A program made the translations under genes and the position numbers. A DNA stretch of 23,636 nt from an uncultured Porphyromonadaceae bacterium (GTDB lineage: Bacteria > Bacteroidota > Bacteroidia > Bacteroidales > Muribaculaceae). The notes under the pieces were generated by a model, which saw only the letters and a program-made list of their open reading frames with translations, had not been told where the DNA came from and searched no databases. How positions within the stretch are numbered: position 1 is the stretch's first letter; each line of letters opens with the position of its first letter. Shown one piece after another: positions 19,501 to 23,636 of this stretch. The DNA lies in NCBI GenBank assembly GCA_900551515.1, contig URWH01000004.1:1-23636 (forward strand), written 5' to 3'.

Positions 19501-20412
19501 ATGAAAAAGAAAAACTATATTATTATAGGTGCAGGCGCCGCTCTGCTGATCGGCCTGTGTGTATGGCTTGCCACCACACTCATCAAGAGCAACTCCCAGA
19601 GCATCGAGCTCTCGGAGGCGAAAGCGCAGCTCGAACAGATGAAAATCGATTCGGCCAACATGGCCATGGCCGCCGACCTCACCCAGCTCGACAATCAGTA
19701 TCAGCAGCTCGAAAACGCCGCCATAAAGCTCGAAAACGACTCTATCCTGGCGAAATACAACTCCTCAAAAGCCAAAGTGGAAGAGCTCCTGCGCCAGCTT
19801 AACGACCAGAAGGTGCGCAACAAAGCCGAAATCGACAAGCTGCAGAAAGAGATTGAAAGCCTTCGCGGCCTGCTGCGCCATTACGTGGCTATGGTCGACT
19901 CGCTCGGAAAGGAAAACGGCATACTGCGTGAAAATCTCGAACAGGAGATCGACCGCAACCAGCAGCTCACCTCGCAAGTGAGTGAAGTCACCCGGCAGAA
20001 TGAGCATCTCACCGAGCGCATGACGCTTGCCGAGAAACTCAATGTGACAGCCGTAACGCTCACTCCGCTCAACAAGAAGGGCAAACGCGAAAAGAACGTG
20101 ACCAAAGCCCGCCAGCTGATGGTGACCTTCACAATCCCGCAGAACAACTCCACGCCTGTCGGTGAAAAGACCATATACCTGCGTCTGACCGGTCCCGAAG
20201 GAAGCCTGCTCGGCAACACCGGATCATTCTCGTTCGAAGGCCAGAAGCTCCCCTTCACCGCCCGCAAGAATGTTGAATATTCAGGCGATGAAATCACCGG
20301 CATCACCATCTACTGGGACGTCAACACCACCCTCAATCCCGGCGAATACACCGTAGAACTTTTTGCCGACAATTTCCGCCTCACATCCCGCAAGTTCACA
20401 CTGAAAAAATAA
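19501..20412 (+). CDS. Membrane-anchored coiled-coil protein, unknown function
   Basis: A 303-residue protein with a basic N-terminus (MKKKN), one membrane helix (about residues 6-27) and a long heptad-rich region of about 150 residues (about 35-185, many Leu, Glu, Gln and Lys). A C-terminal domain of about 115 residues appears beta-rich, with alternating patterns such as QLMVTFTIPQNNSTPVGEKT and TVELFADNFRLTSRKFTL. The topology suggests the coiled coil and domain project into the periplasm, with the N-terminus inside. I do not recognise a named family; SMC-like labels from automated annotation would rest only on the coiled coil. It begins 113 nt after secA with no clear promoter, and ends 10 nt before the MgtC-type gene, so it probably shares a transcript with it. 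Confidence 0.85.
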   Translation: MKKKNYIIIGAGAALLIGLCVWLATTLIKSNSQSIELSEAKAQLEQMKIDSANMAMAADLTQLDNQYQQLENAAIKLENDSILAKYNSSKAKVEELLRQLNDQKVRNKAEIDKLQKEIESLRGLLRHYVAMVDSLGKENGILRENLEQEIDRNQQLTSQVSEVTRQNEHLTERMTLAEKLNVTAVTLTPLNKKGKREKNVTKARQLMVTFTIPQNNSTPVGEKTIYLRLTGPEGSLLGNTGSFSFEGQKLPFTARKNVEYSGDEITGITIYWDVNTTLNPGEYTVELFADNFRLTSRKFTLKK

Positions 20413-20422
20413 TACGGCCGCA

Positions 20423-21148
20423 ATGACCGATCTGTTCAGCTATATCTACGACTCCGTCAACTCGGTGGAAGTGACCGCCGTTTCGTCTGTCTACAAGCTG
20501 CTTCTGAGCCTGTTGCTAGGTTGCTGTGTCGGGATGGAGCGTAAGCGCAAAGGACAGACCGCGGGCCTGCGCACGTTTGCGCTCATCTCCATGGGAGCTA
20601 CCCTCGCCATGATCCTGTCGATCTACGTTCCGCAGGAATACCTCGGTCTGAAGAACGGCGACCCCGGGCGTATAGCAGCGCAGGTGATCACCGGCATCGG
20701 TTTCCTCGGTGCCGGCGCTATCATTCAGGGCAAAGGATCGGTCCGCGGCCTCACCACCGCCGCCGGAATATGGATGGTGGCCACTATCGGACTGGCGGTC
20801 GGCGTGGGCATGTACACGGTTTCGATCGTCGCCACCGCGCTGATCATATTCATCCTGATGATTCTCGAGCAGATCGAACACCGCCTGCGCCTTGCCGGCG
20901 AGATGCGCATCATCAGGCTTAAGATCTCGGATATAGTGGTGGACATCGAGGGCTACCGCAAGTGTCTTGCCGACAATCGCGTCACGCTTATCGATGTGTA
21001 TGTAGAATACGACTACGCCGCCCCGCTTACGCGACTCAACCTGGTCACCCTTGCCCGTGAGACCGTCGACTTCATCAAGCTGTTTGAAGATCTCCGGCAT
21101 ATAAAGCCCACCGAATCCATATCACTCGCAAACCAAGTCACAGCCTGA
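20423..21148 (+). CDS. MgtC/SapB-family membrane protein
   Basis: A 241-residue inner-membrane protein. Helices alternate with the family motifs GMERKRKGQTAGLRTFALIS (about residues 36-55) and DPGRIAAQVITGIGFLGAGAI (about 80-100), followed by GLTTAAGIWMVATIGLAVG. After the last helix (ending near ILMILEQIEH) an 80-residue cytoplasmic domain remains, with an ACT-like pattern (MRIIRLKISDIVVDIEGYRK). Family members such as Salmonella MgtC affect magnesium and phosphate homeostasis and F-ATPase activity; what this one does is not known, and it need not be a transporter. It lies between the coiled-coil gene (10-nt gap) and the antiporter gene (7-nt gap), pointing to a shared role in cation handling. 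Confidence 0.92.
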   Translation: MTDLFSYIYDSVNSVEVTAVSSVYKLLLSLLLGCCVGMERKRKGQTAGLRTFALISMGATLAMILSIYVPQEYLGLKNGDPGRIAAQVITGIGFLGAGAIIQGKGSVRGLTTAAGIWMVATIGLAVGVGMYTVSIVATALIIFILMILEQIEHRLRLAGEMRIIRLKISDIVVDIEGYRKCLADNRVTLIDVYVEYDYAAPLTRLNLVTLARETVDFIKLFEDLRHIKPTESISLANQVTA

Positions 21149-21155
21149 CGTTTAA

Positions 21156-23429
21156 ATGTTTCTACCCGACACCATACTGCTATCAGTAGCACCCTCCGCG
21201 GCACAGGCTGCCGGCGAACTCAATGTCGAGAGCCTGATCACCGATCTGGCGTTTATTCTGATTCTTGGTGCCGGCACCACCCTGTTTTTCAAATGGATAA
21301 AACAGCCCGTAGTGCTCGGCTACATAGTGGCCGGATTCCTTGCAAGCCCCAATTTCAAATATCTGCCCTCGGTCACCACTGAGAGCAACATCGAATTCTG
21401 GGCGCAGCTGGGCATTGTGATCCTGCTCTTTTCGCTCGGACTGGAATTCAGCTTCAAAAAGCTCATCAATGCGGGCGGCTCGGCCGTCACCACGGCGCTC
21501 ATCATTGTCATCGGCATGATGTGCGCCGGATTCGGCATAGGCAATCTCCTTGGCTTTTCCGACATCAACTCGCTGTTTCTCGGAGGCATGCTGTCGATGT
21601 CGTCGACCACCATCATCATCAAAGCGTTCAACGATCTGGGCATCAGCCACAAGAAGTTTGCATCACAGGTGTTTGCCGTGCTGATTGTCGAGGATCTTTT
21701 TGCCGTCCTGATGATGGTGATCCTGTCGTCGATCGCCCTCAACAACAGCGTGCAGGGCTCTGAAATGCTTTTCAGCATCAGCAAGCTTCTGTTCTTCCTC
21801 ATCGCATGGTTTGCCGTCGGCGTGTTCGTGCTGCCGTCGGCCCTCAATGCCTGCCGCCGCTATCTCAACAGCGAAACGCTCCTGATCATCTCCATGGGGC
21901 TCTGTCTCGGTATGGCCGTATTCTCGGTCTACTGCGGCTTCTCGCTGGCCCTCGGCGCTTTCGTGATGGGATCGATACTCGCAGGCACAAGCTTTGCCGA
22001 ACGCATCGAGCACGTGACGCTTCCGGTGAAAGATCTTTTCGGATCGGTGTTCTTCATTTCCGTGGGCATGATGGTAAACCCCGACGTGATCGTCGAATAT
22101 GCGAGCCCCATACTCATCCTGTCGGGCGTGGTGATAGTCGGGATGATCACCTTCGGCACCTTCGGCATGCTCGTTTCCGGACAGACGCTGAAGGTGGCCA
22201 TCGAATCGGGATTCTCCCTGACACAGATCGGTGAGTTTGCCTTCATCATCGCATCCCTCGGCATGCAGCTCGGCGTGCTCGATCCCACGATCTACCCAAT
22301 CGTCGTGGCGGTGTCGGTGCTCACCACATTCACCACCCCCTATTTCATACGCATGGCCGACCCTGTCTACGGCTATGTCGAGCGCCATCTGCCCAAACGG
22401 CTTCACTTCCTCATCGACCGCTATTCAAAGACGGCAGGCGAGGAGAGCGAAACCGGAAAGATATGGCGGGCGGTGCTCAAGCGTTATGTGTGGCGCATAC
22501 TCCTCTATGCCACCGTCCTGACGGCCATCTGTCTCATTTCGGGCCATTGGCTGCTTCCGCTGATGACGGAAATCATGCCGCAATGGGGACGCCTGATCTG
22601 CGCGCTGATCACCATTGCAGCTATGGCTCCCTTCCTCCTGGCCCTCTCCTATCCGTCGTCGAAGAAGAACGAGCGCGAAACGCTCCTCAGTGCCAACGCC
22701 CGCTTCAATGTACCGCTCGTCGTGCTGCGCATATTCCGCCTGATCTTGTCGCTGGCTTTCATCTATTATGCCATCGCTTCAATCTACACTCCGCGCACCG
22801 GACTGTTTGCAGGTCTCGGCGTGTTCCTCCTCATAACCGTGGTGATATCCAAGCAGGTGAGCCGCCAGATGCACAACATCGAGAAAAAATTCATCGACAA
22901 CCTCAACGAACGCGAGCTGCGTCGATCGGGTCACAACAACAACATCATCAGCAATCTCCACATGGCATTTGTCACCGTGGGCTATGCATGCCCGTTTGTC
23001 GGGATGAAGCTTGCCGACTCGGGGCTCCGCTCCACCTATGGTATCAGCGTGGCATCCATTCAGCGCGGCACCACCGTCATCCCGGTCCCCTCGGGGAATA
23101 TCCGGCTTTTCCCGGGCGACACGCTCTCGATCATAGGCACGGAGGACGAGATTCAGCGCCTGCTTCCGGCCATCGAAGCACAACCCGTGGAAAACGCCTC
23201 CGGAGTGAAAGCCACCGACATGAAACTCACGTCGCTGCAGCTATCCGACGAATCGGTGCTTATCGACAAGACTGTAGCGGAGTCGGAGCTGTCGACCCGC
23301 TACAGTTCGCTGTTGGTCAGCATCATGCGCGACGGCGTTTATATCACGCCCGACAAATCGACCACGTTCCGTGCCAACGATATTCTCTGGCTTGTCGCCA
23401 ATCCGGAACTCCTCTCCGGATTGCGATGA
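21156..23429 (+). CDS. CPA2-family cation:proton antiporter with two RCK_C domains
   Basis: A 757-residue inner-membrane protein. Residues about 25-405 form the Na+/H+ exchanger domain, with CPA2/KefB-like features: KQPVVLGYIVAGFLASP, LFSLGLEFSFKKL, LSMSSTTIIIKAFNDLG, ALGAFVMGSILAGTSFAERI and TQIGEFAFIIASLGMQLGVL. A linker with about four extra hydrophobic segments (about 440-570) follows. The C-terminus has two RCK_C (TrkA_C) modules, about 595-675 (FVGMKLADSGLRSTYGISVA, then GDTLSIIGTEDEI) and 685-757 (LIDKTVAESELSTRYSSLLV, then NDILWLVANPE). No nucleotide-binding RCK_N domain is present, so ion- or nucleotide-dependent gating is through RCK_C alone. Likely K+ or Na+/H+ exchange; the exact ion is unknown. 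The ATG at 21156 is 7 nt after the mgtC-like stop. Confidence 0.93.
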   Translation: MFLPDTILLSVAPSAAQAAGELNVESLITDLAFILILGAGTTLFFKWIKQPVVLGYIVAGFLASPNFKYLPSVTTESNIEFWAQLGIVILLFSLGLEFSFKKLINAGGSAVTTALIIVIGMMCAGFGIGNLLGFSDINSLFLGGMLSMSSTTIIIKAFNDLGISHKKFASQVFAVLIVEDLFAVLMMVILSSIALNNSVQGSEMLFSISKLLFFLIAWFAVGVFVLPSALNACRRYLNSETLLIISMGLCLGMAVFSVYCGFSLALGAFVMGSILAGTSFAERIEHVTLPVKDLFGSVFFISVGMMVNPDVIVEYASPILILSGVVIVGMITFGTFGMLVSGQTLKVAIESGFSLTQIGEFAFIIASLGMQLGVLDPTIYPIVVAVSVLTTFTTPYFIRMADPVYGYVERHLPKRLHFLIDRYSKTAGEESETGKIWRAVLKRYVWRILLYATVLTAICLISGHWLLPLMTEIMPQWGRLICALITIAAMAPFLLALSYPSSKKNERETLLSANARFNVPLVVLRIFRLILSLAFIYYAIASIYTPRTGLFAGLGVFLLITVVISKQVSRQMHNIEKKFIDNLNERELRRSGHNNNIISNLHMAFVTVGYACPFVGMKLADSGLRSTYGISVASIQRGTTVIPVPSGNIRLFPGDTLSIIGTEDEIQRLLPAIEAQPVENASGVKATDMKLTSLQLSDESVLIDKTVAESELSTRYSSLLVSIMRDGVYITPDKSTTFRANDILWLVANPELLSGLR

Positions 23430-23463
23430 CGCAGATACATTAGACAATACACTGCGTGTCATC
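23425..23463 (+). terminator. Weak hairpin over the stop codon of the antiporter
   Basis: GATGACGCAG (23425-23434) pairs with CTGC and GTCATC (23452-23455, 23458-23463) with a 2-nt bulge and a 17-nt loop; the TGA stop (23427-23429) is within the stem. It has no T-run directly after it, though a 7-T run lies further on at 23496-23502. Termination is possible but not certain. Confidence 0.35.
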
Positions 23464-23527
23464 ACATTACATAGTCCGAACACAACATCGGCCACCTTTT
23501 TTTAATTCGTTGAAAAGTGTGCAAATT

Positions 23528-23559
23528 ATTGCAAACTACCCTAATTAGTGTTAACTTTG
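23528..23559 (+). promoter_or_regulatory. Bacteroidetes-type promoter for the last gene
   Basis: ATTG (23528-23531, one mismatch to TTTG), a 20-nt spacer and TAACTTTG (23552-23559) fit the consensus. The ATG at 23589 is 30 nt past the -7 element. Two copies of TGCAAA (23520-23525 and 23530-23535, period 10) overlap the -33 region. Confidence 0.75.
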
Positions 23560-23588
23560 CACAAACCAATCATTCAGTTTTCAGCATC

Positions 23589-23636
23589 ATGCAGAACATC
23601 AAGCCCGGTTCACTCCTCAACAACGGGAAATACCGT
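23589..23636 (+). CDS. N-terminus of a probable Ser/Thr protein kinase (truncated by window edge)
   Basis: Sixteen codons are visible, reading MQNIKPGSLLNNGKYR and open to the right edge. The order 'short polar head, G-x-x-L, then GKYR' resembles the start of Hanks-type kinases of Bacteroidetes, where the YR is normally followed by a glycine-rich ATP loop. The promoter 30 nt upstream supports this start. The kinase assignment rests on a very short sequence and is tentative; that a gene starts here is much more secure. Confidence 0.55.
   Translation, partial: MQNIKPGSLLNNGKYR

Overview
The window reads as an ordinary, gene-dense chromosomal segment of an anaerobic gut-type Bacteroidales bacterium. 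Three things point there. Upstream regions carry the Bacteroidetes promoter form (TTTG, 19-21 nt, TAnnTTTG) and lack Shine-Dalgarno sequences. The gene set fits (pyruvate:ferredoxin oxidoreductase, a serine-type sulfatase, a DUF4105 protein, a long SecA). Coding DNA is G+C-rich while promoters are A+T-rich. A high-GC family such as Muribaculaceae is my guess, not something the sequence proves. I saw no rRNA or tRNA gene, CRISPR array, insertion sequence, phage gene or integration scar, and no gene-free stretch longer than about 300 bases.

Layout: (1) 1-456, 3' end of an AEC-type permease, closed by a strong hairpin. (2) 565-4086, nifJ (pyruvate oxidation to acetyl-CoA, CO2 and reduced ferredoxin). 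(3) 4331-5806, an NhaC-family antiporter with its own promoter and an apparent TTG start. (4) 8224-5815 on the minus strand, a tight operon: lgt (lipoprotein lipidation), bioD (biotin synthesis), a DEDDy 3'-5' exonuclease and a small two-helix membrane protein; it meets nhaC tail to tail with an 8-nt gap. (5) 8400-10274, rlhA, a U32-family protein for 23S rRNA C2501 hydroxylation, divergent from lgt. (6) 10338-15870, a probable four-gene run: galE, a DUF4105 membrane protein, a PafA-like phosphatase-fold protein that seems to have lost its active site, and a secreted serine-type sulfatase. (7) 16040-19387, secA. (8) 19501-23429, a close-packed trio: a membrane-anchored coiled-coil protein, an MgtC/SapB protein and a CPA2 antiporter with two RCK_C domains. 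(9) From 23589, the first 16 codons of what looks like a Ser/Thr protein kinase behind a clear promoter.

Most genes are core functions (energy metabolism, ion homeostasis, protein export, cell envelope). I found no obvious new defence or mobile system. The most interesting item is the PafA-like protein at 12621-14234: the fold is easy to recognise, but nearly every metal-binding and catalytic position I could align has been replaced. It sits in a compact gene run with a sulfatase, a DUF4105 protein and galE. The regulatory arrangements at 502-544 (hairpin between permease and nifJ) and 8242-8315 (terminator-like hairpin sharing bases with the lgt promoter) also deserve a look.
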